Below, in pieces: positions 10,301 through 23,012 of a stretch of 64,000 nt of DNA. Source of the stretch: Apus apus. Its lineage: Eukaryota > Chordata > Aves > Apodiformes > Apodidae. Each line of letters starts with the position of its first letter. Position 1 is the first letter of the stretch. The translations under genes and the position numbers were made by a program. Below the pieces are notes generated by a model. The model searched no databases, was not told the DNA's origin, and was given only the letters and a program-made list of their open reading frames with translations. The DNA is taken from the NCBI RefSeq assembly GCF_020740795.1, contig NC_067282.1:175526274-175590273 (forward strand). Direction: 5' to 3'.

Positions 10301-13300
10301 GAGTATGTTTTCTGTTCTTCCAGTCATCCAAAGGAATAAAGAATGATATACTGGTCTCAGAAAACCCCCACATACTTAATAAAATCATCTCTACTCCACC
10401 TGTAAGCACATGGCCCGGTTAGCTGTTCCTTTGAATTTCGGTTGAATGAGCCTTTCTATTTTTAAATAGACTTATTTTTCTTTTTGCTGTATAATAAAGC
10501 TATGATCCTACTGAGATCATTAAGGAAAAAATATCTCTGAAACAATTTGAGTGTATCAATAATGTGGTTATATGTTTTCAGAGTTACTATTATGAAAGAC
10601 AAAGACACCAGGAAAAGCAAAGGAGTTGCCTTTATTTTGTTTTTGGATAAAGAATCTGCACAAAACTGTTCACGGGCACTTAATAACAAACAGGTAAATT
10701 ATGGAAAACTATTTTGGTAGGAGGATTGGGTGTACAGCCCCAAATATTGACCTTTTTTTTTTTTTTTTCCCCAATATACTGTAGTTGTTTGGAAGAGTAA
10801 TAAAAGCAAGTATTGCCATTGATAATGGGAGAGCAGCAGAATTCATTCGTAGGCGTAACTACTTTGATAAGTCTAAGTGTTATGAATGTGGGGTGAGTAA
10901 AACCAAAAATTAACAGCTGTATTCCAGCTTTTTTTTTCTTCTGTTTGGCCATTGCTAATCCTGCAGTGTTAGAATAGTATTTTATGTTGATACTATGAAC
11001 TTGCATAGCAGTTTTACTGTTTTAAGGACTGATAATATGTTTTTTGTCTTTTATTTGGGATTTTGGGGGTGAGGGAAAATACATGCTTATAATCACTGCT
11101 TAACATGCTGATGAGCAAACATAAAGCTGTGAGAGGAAGAAAACCTTGTCTTTGCTTCTGAATATCTGTTTTTCTCTGTCTTTGGAAGTTTATGATATAG
11201 TTGGTGGTGAAATAAATCTTGGAAACAACTGGTTTTACACAGAATAAGTGTGTTTTAAATTTTAGTACATTCTTCACTTTTTCTTAATATATTAACTTAG
11301 GGGATTGACAGTTGGATAGTATTTAACTTCAAATACAAACTAGATTTATATTCATAACGCTTTGAAGGCAAAAATGTTGCCTCACTCCTATTTCTACAGC
11401 TCTTAATGCTGAAGTTTATATTGTCTTGAAAAATACACTGTGCTGTTGTGTGTTCAGCCATTGCAGCAAAGAAAATCTAGTTTGCTCACAGCTTGTCCTC
11501 AGTTTGCGGTTAAACATGCATATCACCACCAATCTCTTCGTTTCCATGGCAAGCTTATAGAGGAGTTTGTCTTCTGTGTGCTAATTCAGCATTCCATTTA
11601 TCTTACTAATTGCTTCCATTTTTTTTCCCTGTGAACTGTCTTACATTAACTGTCCTCATGATATGTTACAACATATAGTTGTTTGTAATGATTTCTGTTA
11701 AGCAATATTTCTTTTCCTCCAAGGAAGCAGGACACTTAAGTTATGCTTGTCCTAAAAATATGCTAGGAGAGCGGGAGCCACCAAAAAAAAAAGAAAAGAA
11801 GAAGAAAAAGAAAATAGTTGAGCCAGAAGAAATGTATGTACATTAATGTACACGTTAATACTTATTTTAGACAGCTTTTTTTATACTGAACACATAAAAT
11901 TAAGATTGATGTATTTTTCTCTCTCTGCACAATGAAGTGAGGAAGAGGAAGAAAGTGAAGAAGAAGGAGAAGATCCTGCTCTGGATAGCCTCAGCCAAGC
12001 CATAGCTTTTCAGGTACAAAATTGAAGCATTGCATATTTATTATTTGTTATTATTTAAATGCAACTTTACTTCCTTTTTTTAGCTACACTTATAGGTCTG
12101 TCTGCTCTGTAGCACACTGGGCACTCTTGCCTGACAGTAGCTGGTGGCTATAGTTGGTTTCTTCATATTGAAGGCCTGTTCAAGGCCAGTTCAGTCATCA
12201 GGTCATCTTCTTTGTTTTTTTACTGTTTCACTGTGACTGTATTTGTGCATGGCAGTTCTGTCCTTCAAGTTCTTCTGCCGCTTAGTGTCCTGTCATCTCT
12301 GTTGTGATGCTCTGTTAGGTTTCTGGTCCACAAATCCCCTTCTTACTCAGTTAACTGAACAGCCAGAAAAACAGTCATGTATAAATGACCAGGTATATCC
12401 TCTGCCCTTACACACTAGAATATCTTTGAACAACATCTAATTTTGGAGCACTTCCTTTTGCCTAATGCAGTCCATCGCTGTCTCTAGTAGACCTCTTCTC
12501 CCAAAACATATTTAAGGCATTTTTTTTGTTCTGTAGATAGGTAGTCTGACAGCTGTATTACTGTCTTCTTTAATACTTCTTTACAGGCTTTTGCTTCACC
12601 ACACAGAGTAAGCCTGACCTGCTGTTCAAATTTCATGGCTTCCTAGTCTTCAGGTGTCCCCTGTGTGCCCCTATCCACCAGAAAAATGCCCTCAGAGTGT
12701 CTAAGATAACTTTGTCTTGAATAGGACTGTAATGAGTGCAAAACTTCATAACGTATTTGAAAAATTATGCAAATATGCACAATTATCCACAAAAGCACCC
12801 CAAGAGAACTCCACAATTGGAAGTCAAACCTCTAAATGTTAAAAGGCCAGAAAATATTCCCATTTCTCTCTCCATCCAAAGATAATAACTGGGATAGCAT
12901 GTTTCCCAGTAAAAACAGGAAGCATCTAATTAATCCTTTAGTTGAATAACCTTTACATCCCTGAAGACATTAGTTTTTTGAATGAATGACTGCAAAAGAC
13001 AACAGGTAGAAGACTCGTTAGTGGAACTAAGCTGATTCAATAATGTCATTTTAAAGCGTGAAGCATTTATCTCTTCAGACCTAAGCTACTCTGTAGTTCT
13101 ACAAGTTTCTCAGGTGCTAAGTTCTTCCCTTTGAAAATACAGGGTACTCCATGTCACCTGCATTGGTGCAGAAGACTTACTGTTTGCATGTGAGAACTAC
13201 TTTCAGAATTATTTTCTACTGCATTCATCACAGTTTGTCTGGAAATGGAGATAAATCCTTTGAATTTTTTAAATTGTTTAATAATTAAATGTATATTAAT

Positions 13301-13506
13301 AATTAGCATTACTATTTGTAATGCATCTTAATTTTTCTTAGTCCCAGCTAATACTTTTCCTTTTCTCATTGTAGCAAGCCAAAATTGAAGAAGAGCAACA
13401 AAGATGGACACAGACTGCAGGGGAATCTTCAACTTCAGATGATTCAAAGCGTCCACGGATTAAGAAAAGTGCTTATTTCAGTGATGAGGAAGAACTTAGT
13501 GATTGA
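7305..13506 (+). CDS. ZCRB1: ZCRB1, U11/U12 snRNP 31-kDa protein (zinc knuckle and RRM)
   Basis: Spliced coding exons are 7305-7388, 7556-7584, 10582-10693, 10785-10892, 11724-11833, 11938-12013 and 13375-13506. They total 651 nt and encode 216 residues plus TGA; human ZCRB1 has 217. All introns are GT-AG of major-spliceosome type, sized 167, 2997, 91, 831, 104 and 1361 nt. The protein has an RRM at about residues 10-88, with RNP2 VYVSNL and RNP1 [13 protein letters not shown] zinc knuckle follows (C107, C110, H115, C120; CX2CX4HX4C), split by the exon 4/5 junction. Next come a Lys-rich tract, a Glu-rich acidic stretch and the conserved tail ending FSDEEELSD. The family protein is a nuclear component of the U11/U12 di-snRNP and works in recognition of minor introns. 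The start is fixed by the conserved [17 protein letters not shown]. No frame break was seen; the gene looks intact. Confidence 0.97.
7556..7584 (+). CDS. ZCRB1: ZCRB1 29-nt coding microexon
   Basis: The microexon lies between acceptor TTTCAG and donor GTAAGTGAC. It encodes IFSKYGKVV plus two bases of the following Lys codon, within RRM helix 1 and strand 2. Its length is not a multiple of three, so skipping would shift the frame and destroy the RRM. Inclusion is therefore expected to be constitutive. The 167-nt intron before it and the near-consensus donor fit efficient recognition. Confidence 0.95.
10694..10784 (+). other. ZCRB1: Very short ZCRB1 intron with a long T tract
   Basis: This intron of 91 nt has a pyrimidine tract of 18 consecutive T (10753-10770) followed by CCCC, then AATATACTGTAG at the acceptor. 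It lies between the exon encoding the RNP1 part of the RRM and the exon that carries the first half of the zinc knuckle. Confidence 0.9.
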
Positions 13507-14020
13507 AATAATACTGTTTTATATGTGATATATATATAGTGTACATTTTGTAAAGTGCTACAAAATTATCAGTAATATAGGTTTGTCTCAGTGTTGAAGA
13601 CACTGAGACAGATGTTGAAGTTCTATCCTGCCCCTCAAACCTTCCACTTTCACGATCTCTCTCCAAACTTCACCCTTGAAGGCAACTTCTTAAAAACGAG
13701 ATGTTTCTACACTTAAATCCAGAACAAATATAGGGAGGATGCTTCTTGTGGTTAGTATCTAGACCCAAGTGAAATTTTTCATAAGAGAATTTCCTAAGAT
13801 TTTTTTTGTAAGAGGAGTTCCTCTTAGGGTCACTCAGCACCAGTGATGCTTTATGTATTGCTGTTTATTGCCTGTTTGGAAGCAGTGCTTTGGTAGTACT
13901 CTAGTGGTATGTGAATCTTGCACTAGTTCCTCTGCATAGGATTGAATTTCAGCCTAAGCATTGTACTAGTCTTTTAACTCTTCATCCAGTAAGATAATAA
14001 ATTTATAAGTCACATATGCT
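13507..14020 (+). terminator. ZCRB1: ZCRB1 3' UTR and poly(A) signal
   Basis: Non-coding sequence follows the TGA at 13504-13506. The first canonical AATAAA is at 13996-14001, followed by a T/G-rich stretch (GCTTGTTCTGTG) that fits a downstream cleavage element. Cleavage would fall near 14015-14025, giving a 3' UTR of about 0.5 kb. Further AATAAA motifs occur to the right (for example near 15103 and 15415), so longer forms are possible. Confidence 0.65.
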
Positions 14021-17000
14021 TGTTCTGTGAAATAATTTTAGACTAAAAAATATACCTGTCTGTTTTCCAAAAGGATATTACGGTGTTGATCTCCAGTCTT
14101 AAGTACAGTTTTAGTTACTTGTACATTTTACAGTATTATGTAGCCTATGTACAATATAGGCTTCATAAGAGATGCAAGTTAAAAGTTTTGTGGTGATTAG
14201 TTCAGTCTTGAAATTTTCATACTCACTATTTTTTTAAGTGGTAGTTCTGTTGGTCTTGCATTAAAATTGGGAATGGCCACATGTTTTAAAACTGAGAATG
14301 TGCATATGTTTTAATATGCTAGAATCTGATATTGAAAGTCCCTTGTGATAAGGGCTTATACTGCACTGTTTGTCCTAACTGCAGTTTGGGTGCCCAACAT
14401 GATAACCATGTTTATGCACAGGTTTTTAAATTTATTTGTGTCTAATACCGATCACAGTCCTATCTTCTCAGGCATCTGAACATGCTGGCAAAATTCAGAG
14501 GGCATAGAGTTTCCCATGTGCTTAAAAATTAGCTTTCATGTATACTTGGAACTGTTAAGGGCTTTAAGCAAAGTGTGATGGCACCTAGTTTGCATCTAAA
14601 GCTATTCAGATCTTTCTAAATAGAGTCTCTATCCTTAAAGCTCTGTAGGGTTCTAGTCATGTTCTCCTAAAATGCCTCATAGACACATTAGGAGAACAGT
14701 ACAAAGCTTTGTAGCATTGATCACTCCCAAAACCACAGGCACTTGGTGATAGTGGTAACCCTTTTATGTTGGCCACTTTGTGTAGTCAAATGTTTTTCTT
14801 TTTTAGAAGGCACAATACAAAACCCATTAACACTTTCATACTTGGAAAAAGAGACCAGCTGGCCTCTGTTTCTATTTTCAACTCTGGCTGTTGCTCATCA
14901 GGACTTGGTTTTCTTCCAAATATAGATAATGTAAACCCAAATATACTATTACATATTCATAATACCAATTTACAATCAAATATATAACTGGGTGCAAAGA
15001 AAAGACACACGCAATCTAAGCTAGCATAAAGCATTCACATTCAGAAGGTGATTCTGAGGTCTTTTGTTGCTACTTTCACAAGGATTCAGAAACAAGAATA
15101 AGGAAATAAAATGAAAGATTTTTTCTGTACTAACTACTGAAGCCACAGAGTGGGGAGAAATATTAGGCTTTATACAGAGGAAGGTCTTGGACTCAGTAAT
15201 CCAAATAATGTTTTTAGGACTGACTTTGTGACTTTCTGCTGAAATTACTATATATTCAGGATGGTTAAACCTGAAGCTTCCTTTACTGAATTTCAGAAAG
15301 ATCTTTTGATACTGAGTAGCCAAGTGCTGGTTGTAACTTACTGTTAATAAATACAAATCACTGTACATCACATGTATAATAATGAAGACTGGAGAGTTCT
15401 AAACTCTGCTTAGGAATAAAATCTTGCTGCCAGCATGCTTCTTTGAAAATGCTAGGTTAGGGCTCAGTGGCAGTTAAAAAAAAAAAAAAGTGGAGAACAA
15501 AACAAATATTACACCATAACTTAAAATCAGGGTTTACCTTCTTTTCCAATACTATGTTCAATGCTGTTTACAAAAAAAAGATCCAAAAGCTGAAATGCAA
15601 AAGAGCGCCCATTTGACATTGTCCATGACTTTGATTTGGGTTCAGGCAGCATGTTTCCAACTTTTATTTCATTACACTGTGTAATGTGCTAGTGGAACTC
15701 ACTGCTGTGAGACTTTTCTCAATGTTATAGGGACAAAAGGATTAGACTTACTTGTGGAACATGATAGGTGTTTTTAAATGTTAGCTTAAATACAGTCTCC
15801 ACTCAGAAATATCCTGAATTACTCACTACTTGTTAATATACAGATAGTTAGAGTCTAGAAATGTTTTATTCTTAATCATTTCACTAATTCGTATTTGCTA
15901 CTGGTGTTTTGTCAGAAAGAATAGAAACAAAACTGACCTTTGTTCTGACCTAGTATAGTACTTCTTAAAGAGTTCCAGTAGCTGCAGCATGTTGATGTAT
16001 CTTTCTACTCTGCTGCTTCTGCCTCACTGCCTCCCTGCAGGATTTGCTTTTGTCAGCATGAAGCAGCAGCTCAGTCCAGACTATTACATCTGACCCAGTG
16101 GGTGTTCCTCCATGCTCTTTTGTTCCAAGCATAAAGTCACTTGAGAGTGGTGACACTGGAAAAGAAACAGATAAAAATGAGGCTGCTTCTGTGCAGAATT
16201 GCATGGAGAATTCCTGATTTTAAATCATCTTCCTTTAGCATATTCCTTTTCTTAACTCTGTTTGAACTTCTATTGATTAGCAATGCTTCCAGTTTTTGGC
16301 TTAGAGTCAGAACAAAGAAGAAAGCATCTAATGCCTAAAATAGGACTTTGGAGAAGTAGGATTTTGGGACTTCAGTCTCCTGCATAATTTTAAGTTTCCA
16401 TTCTTTGTTGGCAAGATAATGAAGCATCTCTAGGTAAGAAATTCAGAACACTAGCATTAGATTAACCATTAACTTAGATAACATGAATACCTGTTCTGCT
16501 TGCTGAAATTCAAAATTGCTGTCTGCAGCAACCTCTAATGCAGCTACTTAAATCTGGAAAAAAGGCCAAAACTTGTCAACCAGGTCCCTTTTCAATCTCT
16601 GAACATCAGGGATTTGCTCCTGTTCATGCCCAACCTCACCTACTCCAAGCAGCATGGCTTCAGGTTTCCATCTGAGTCTGATCAGTGTTTTGAAGACGTA
16701 GGTGGAATGTTAACTAGGCTCCTGATTTAAATCAGGATTTAAATAGGGTGCAATTAGTTTTCAAATCATGAGACAGCGTGATGCTTTTGTCAGAGTTTGG
16801 TATCTTAAATCACCAGCTCAGGAAGCAGAAAACAGCTTTGATGGCTGCATGGCTCTGGGCCAGACAGATGAGGCTGTGTAGCCATGTTATCAAAAGAAAA
16901 GAATAAAAACCACCTTGTAGAACACCTTCCTGTTACTGCTAAAAAAGCCACAGAGGTTTGTGGGTGGGTGTGTTTTTAGTTTCTTTTGAGGACTTAGCTT

Positions 17001-20000
17001 AGACTAGCAGGGTGAATGCTGGGTTTAGAGGATGTGTAATGTGGCTCTGATTATATAGAGTTATGTCCATTAAGTGGCAGACAGCTTTTTATTTAAATGA
17101 TGTCAAAAACTTGGATCATTCTGCAAACATCCACTTGCTACATTTTGTAGTTCATCTTTTCAAAACAGCTTGAAAATTGTTAAAATAATGTTTGGGGACA
17201 TCTTGTCCATTGAAATGGCTAACCAAGTAGTGTCTCAAAAGCCACTAGGAAATTACTTTTATCTGTCCATGGGGAAGAATGGGCTATGGAAAGGGGATAA
17301 GGATTATAAATTTAACTGATTGTAAATGGTATTACTCATACTGTGCCTGTGCAGCACTTGTTAAACCATCGCAGCTATGAGACACTGGAGTAATTTTAGT
17401 CCATGTTTAGCAGGCTCCCTCTATGTTCTTGGCATATTCAGGTTACTACTCTCAGCAATAGAAGGGCTGTAAATATAAAGCACTTTGTGCAACTAAATAG
17501 GTGATGTCCGGAACAAATTGTAAACACTGGCTTCTGGGTCACTGCGTTCTCCTGGATAGCCCTTTTTTAATCTGCAGAAATGACTTACTGTAGCACGGGA
17601 AGGTGAGCTGTACATGCTGTTTTGACTGTAGTCTTCTGAGGCACAAAATGTTGGGAGTGCTCAGAAAAGCTAGATGAAAATGTGATATTTAAAAATGAGA
17701 TTTACTAAGTACTACTATGAACAATCAGAAGTAACTAGCATAGAGACCTCTTGGTTTCCACTTTCTGTTCCATTTGCTATCTGCAGTGTCAGTATGATAA
17801 CATGCCATCACAATTGCACCATTGCTCTTCTATAAAAATATTGCAAATTATGCTCTTCTAGACGTGTTATTTTAAAATAACTGGTATTGGATAGCTGATT
17901 GTGCTTTTTAATATAGGTTACAAAATTAGGTGTCCTTAAAATACTCTTACTAAACAGCTTTGTTCATCTTACAGAGTGAGTTTTTCCTGTAGCTGTTGAT
18001 GGCAATATTAAAGATTACTATGCTGTTCCTTCTCTAGAGAAAAAGGTGTAAAGTGAAGGGTTTAGTTACTCTCAATGTAGATGGTATTGTGTTTTGTATC
18101 CATCCTGGTGTCTGTAAAAAGTATCCTAGAAGAGATAAGCTGAGGAGGTTCTGTGTGTAAAAGAAAGCAATATTTTTTAAGCTGAAGTATTGTAGAGGTT
18201 TGGGAAGTAATCACTGCCTGGCTAACCCTGACCCTGCTGTGCATTCAGACAGACAAGATATGTGCTTATACAAGTACTTAATGGATGTGATAAGTAATGC
18301 AGCAAGTAAAGAGTTATGGAAACTGTGGCAGTAAAATGCAATGAAAGCGTGTGTGAAAAATCTAACCAACCCAGAGAGGCAAAGTAGGTCACAGTGGCTT
18401 GAAGAAATACCACAGTCACTAATGTGAGAACCTTCCTGACTGATTAATAGGATGCTCGAGAGAATCAAATGCGACTCTGAGATTATGAGCCATCAAAGGC
18501 AACAGCCAGAATCCCACGCTAAGATGAGCTGATCCATGGAAATGCAGTTTTATCAAGATACAGTTAAAGAACATTAGAAGGCATCCAGATTTAGATACTG
18601 CATCAAGCTTGTTGCAGTACAGCAAAAACTGTCACTTGGTTGCAGGAGTAAAGATGCATTGTTGGAACTGCATATGTGGTGACAAAAGAACATAGGCAGG
18701 TACTGCCCCATGACTAGATGTGACTATGGAAGAGAAACAAAAGGGATATTAACTATGTGGGTATGCTGCAAAGTTCCAAGGCTCTGAATTGTATTTTTAG
18801 AGCAAATAGGATAGAATTGTTTGTACTGTGTTGTGCTTAATTGAAAAATGAGTGTCTTATAGCTGAAAATTATTAACTTTTTGATAGTACAAGTTTGTAC
18901 TGATGTGTGAATGTTCAAGGAAAGAAGAAGAACTAAAGAACAATACAGTTCTACAAAGAACCTCACTTGGGATGCCCTTGATGTGCAAATTTGATTAGGT
19001 GGCAAAGAGCCATCTGCCCATGAAGCCTGGAGCCATGAGGGTGCATATAAAGTGAAATTACCTAGTATCATATGCAGTTCGGCAAGATGAGAACATGCAG
19101 TACTTGGATGGGATGGTTTTGAGTTCATGAACCATGTATCTGGAATGAGTGATTGCAGTCCTGGAAATTATGTTCTCTTGAAGGACGTTTTTGAAAGTTC
19201 AACAGCTAGATTTATTTTCATGTGCTGCAGCATAATGTTTTTAAGAAATGTTTTTACTGTGGGAGGCTTTCACAGGAAATGCTTAACAGAGGAAACTCAA
19301 GTTAATTAAAATCTGGAACACAATTCTGCAGCAAGGGTGGATTCTCTGCAAGTCCCATGCCTGTGGCATCCCAGAGCATGCAGGGCCTCAGGGCATTATT
19401 CATGTTCATATTTAATTTAGCTGAAGCTGCTGGAGAATGTCCAGAATCCTCTCCATTTGCTGCACAATTTAGGTCAAGCCCACAGTGGAGTACTTTAGTT
19501 CAGGACAAATTAGGCACTGAAAAACTTTTACCTTTTTTCAATCTTCTGTTATTTTTACTAGGGTGGCAGATTTTGTACTATACTGCACAAATGTTGTATG
19601 CTCACTAAATATTAAAAGAGTACAAGCTCCAGTGTGTTATTACTACTCTTGCCAACTCACTGCAAATTTGGTGCGGTGGTCTTCCTTAGGATTTCATATC
19701 AGTGCAATTGATCATTACTTAAACCTATGGAAAAGCAAACTGGTGGATGCGAAGGCACCAAGCTTACTTGATGTGAATGTTGTAGGAGCACTGCACACAG
19801 ATTACTCTGCTACTTTGAGGATGGAGCAATCAGTAATTATTACAACTGCATTCTCTGGATGCAACTTCATGGCTTCTAGGGCCAGAGGAGGACGGAAGGA
19901 GGCAGACAGGGCAGTGAAATCTGTAAGGCCAAATGTCCATCCAGGATGACTGTATATCAGTTCTGCTTCTTTCTAAAGATTCACCTTTTAGCAGTACTTT

Positions 20001-20040
20001 AGATCAGAATGTATGAGGATTAAATACATGTGACAGTTAC
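14021..20040. other. Intergenic, no gene recognised
   Basis: AT-rich sequence with no exon, repeat family or RNA gene I can support. Open frames here are short and lack motifs. Distal ZCRB1 3' UTR isoforms could extend into the first 1.5 kb. Confidence 0.55.
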
Positions 20041-20155
20041 AGAATCACACAGAATCATTCTGGTTGGAAAAGATGTTTAAGATCATCCAGTCCAACTCTT
20101 AACCTAACTCTTCTAAGTCCAGTGCTAAACCATATTCCTAAACGTGAAGTACATA
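20041..20155 (-). mobile_element. CR1 LINE 3' end fragment
   Basis: AGAATCACACAGAATCATTC, then GGTTGGAAAAGATGTTTAAG and ATCATCCAGTCCAACTC, are the reverse complement of a CR1 3' terminus with a decayed octamer tail. About 115 bp are recognisable. The rightmost part (CTAAACCATATTCCTAAACG) resembles the 3' region of older CR1 subfamilies. It is diverged and non-coding. Confidence 0.75.
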
Positions 20156-20692
20156 GGTGTAAATTCTAACTGCAAAGATTTTATTTCAGTGTTGGGGCTG
20201 TTGCAGAAGTATAACAAAAGCACATGGATTATATTAGTGCAAATGGGACTCGCTACATCTTCACATTAAGTTATCTTCATGCTCTAACTGCCTTCTCCTG
20301 GGGAACAATGACACCTGCCTGTTAGTGGAACTCTTTATTGTAAACTATTTTTTACATAGGTGTTATATTGAAATAGATTCTGACATGAGAGGCTTGAATA
20401 CAGACAGCACAGTGGCTTTGTGGAAATTAAGAGGATGTATTATGCTTGGGAGGAAAAGAGGGAGAGCTTCAGAAGGGAAAAAAATGTTAAAATAGTCAGG
20501 TGAGACTGAGAATATTGGTAGAGACAACACCAGCATCAGAATAAGGGACAAAAGAGAGCAAAAAAGGCCAACTAAAAAAACCAACACACACAATCACCTG
20601 TAACATTAATTCCTCTCTATTTAAATAAGGCTTTTATAGGAAATGTTTGTATCACAGAATCTTAGGGGTTGGAAGGGACCTCAAAAGATCAT

Positions 20693-22971
20693 CTAGTCCC
20701 CCAGGTCCCTTTCACCTACACTGGTCTCAAGCAGGTCAGCCCTCAACCTGTACTGGTACATGGCGTTTTTCTTCCCCAAATGCAAAACTCTACACTTGCC
20801 CTTGTTGAACTTCATCAGGTTTTTCCCCGCCCAAGTCTCCAGCCTGTCTAGGTCTCTCTGAATGGCAGCACAGCCTTCTGGTGTGTCAGCCACTCCTCCC
20901 AGCTTGGTGTCATCAGCAAACTTGCTGAAGGTACATTCTGTACCCTCATCCAGGTCATGGATGAAGATGTTGAACAACACTGGTCCCAGTACAGACCCCT
21001 GAGGGACTCCACTAGTCACAGGCCTCCAACTAGATTCTGCCCCATTGACTACAACTCTCTGACTTCTTCCTTTCAACCAGTTCTTGATCCACCTCACTGC
21101 CTGATCATCAAACCCATACTTGATCAACTTATCTACAAGGATGCTGTGGGAGACGGTGTCAAATGCTTTACTGAAATCAAGATAGACCACATCTACCGCT
21201 CTACCATCATCTATCCACCTAGTAATTTCCTCATAGAAGGCTATGAGGTTAGTCAAACATGACTTACCCTTGGTAAAACCATGTTGACTGCTCTTGATGA
21301 CCCCCATGTCCTTGATATGCCTAGAGACAGTGCCAAGGACAAGTTGTTCCATCACCTTTCCAGGGATGGAGGTGAGGCTGACCGGTCTATAGTTACCCGG
21401 GTCCTCCTTCTTGCCCTTCTTGTAGACTGGAGTGACATTTGCTATCCTCCAGTCCTCAGGCACCTCTCCTGTTACCCATGACTTACCAAAGATGATGGAG
21501 AGTAGACTAGCAATGACCTCCGCCAGCTCCCTCAGCACCCTTGGATGCATTTCATCCGGACCCATCAATTTATGGATGTCCAGATTATGCAACTGATCCC
21601 TAATCCAATCCTCATCTACCTGGGCAAACTCCTCCTTTATCTTGACTTCTTCTGGGGCTATATGAAACTGGGGCTCATGGGGAAAGCCTGCAGGAGTAAA
21701 GACAGAGGCAAAGAAGGCATTCAGCACCTCTGCCTTCTTTAAATCCTCTGTCACCAGGGCACCCACCTCATTCAGCAGTGGGCCTATATTGCCTCTGGTG
21801 TTAGTTTTGTCGGCTATGTATTTGAAAAAGCCCTTTCTATTGTCCTTAACCAGACTCGCAAGGTTAAGTTCCAAGGAGGCCTTAGCTTTCCTAGTTGCCT
21901 CCCTACATTCTCTGACAACATTCCTACATTCCTCCCACGTGACCAGCCCCTCCTTCCATGATCTATAGATTTTCCTTTTCCACTTGAGTTTGCCCAGCAG
22001 TTCCTTTTTTAACCATGCTGGTCTCCTAGCTCCCTTACTAGATTTTCTACTCGTTGGGACACACTGATCCTGTGCTTGCAAGAAGTGGTCCTTGAATGTT
22101 GACCAGCTATCTTGAGCCCCTTTACCTTCTAGCACTCTGTCCCGTGGGACTTCCCTTAACAATTGATTGAGGAGGCCGAAGTTTGCTCTGTGGAAGTCCA
22201 GGGTTCTGGTCCTGCTGGGTATTCTGTTCCTCCCACACAGGATCCTGAACTCCACCATCTCATGGTCACTGCAGCCAAGGCTGCCATTGACCACCACTGC
22301 TTCAACAAGGTGCTCACCTTGTTGGTGAGCACAAGATCCAGCAGCGCTCCTCTTCTAGTTGGCTTATCCACCATTTGCATTAAGAAGTTGTCATCAATGC
22401 ATTGGAGGAACCTCCTAGACTGTGAAAGGCTGGCTGTGTGAGTCTTCCAGCAGATATCGGGGTAGTTAAAATCTCCCATGAGGACCAAGGACTGTAGTTG
22501 TGAGGCTGCTTTCAGCTGCCTGTAGAAAGCCTCATCAACTTCCTGGCCTTGATCAGGAAGTCTGTAGTAGACCCCCACAACTGTATCACCCATACCACCC
22601 TGCCCTTTAATTCTTACCCACAGACTTTCAACTTGCCCCTCATCAGCCCCTGCACAAAACTCGATACATTCTAGCTGCTCTCTCACATAAAGAGCAACTC
22701 CACCACCTCGCTTCACCGACCGATCTTTCCTAAAAAGCACATAGCCATCCATGGCCACATTCCAGTCGTGTGAGCTGTCCCACCATGTCTCTGTTATTGC
22801 TACCAGATCATAACCCTTAGACCGCACACAGACCTCTAACTCTTCCTGTTTATTCCCCATGCTGCGTGCATTGGTGTACAGGCATTTCAGGAAGCAAGCA
22901 GAGCACACTGGTGGGACCAAATCCTCCTTAGACCACCTTCCTTCAGGCCCTGGTGTGTTCCTCTTGGGCAT
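20693..22971 (-). pseudogene. CR1 ORF2 (endonuclease plus reverse transcriptase), frameshifted and 3'-deleted
   Basis: The first ATG in the endonuclease frame is at 22971-22969 (MPKRNTPGPEG). The APE-type endonuclease shows YTNARSMGNKQEELE, ITETWW, GGGVALYV and LMGDFNYPDICW. After LLDLVLTNK a net two-base gain near 22310-22325 shifts the frame. The shifted frame resumes with [13 protein letters not shown], which carries the SDH motif of the endonuclease. The reverse transcriptase then reads without a stop: [27 protein letters not shown], motif [15 protein letters not shown], motif [15 protein letters not shown] and motif C FADD. The frame ends abruptly at ERDLGD followed by TAG, where the 3' terminus is fused on. 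The thumb and C-terminal region (about 0.6 kb in other copies) are missing, so the copy cannot make full-length ORF2 protein. Confidence 0.9.
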
Positions 22972-23012
22972 GTCCCTAACAGACCCAGTTTTCTCCCCTC
23001 CCCCCTTCACAT

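Noticed and set aside
2380..13374. Possible U12-type introns or snoRNAs inside ZCRB1
   Set aside because: All coding-intron donors are ordinary GT sites (GTAAGG, GTAAGT, GTAAAT, GTGAGT, GTATGT, GTACAA), with no ATATCC-type donor. I saw no convincing paired C/D or H/ACA boxes.
20957..21742. Plus-strand open frames across the long CR1
   Set aside because: They are antisense shadows of the CR1 reverse-transcriptase frame.
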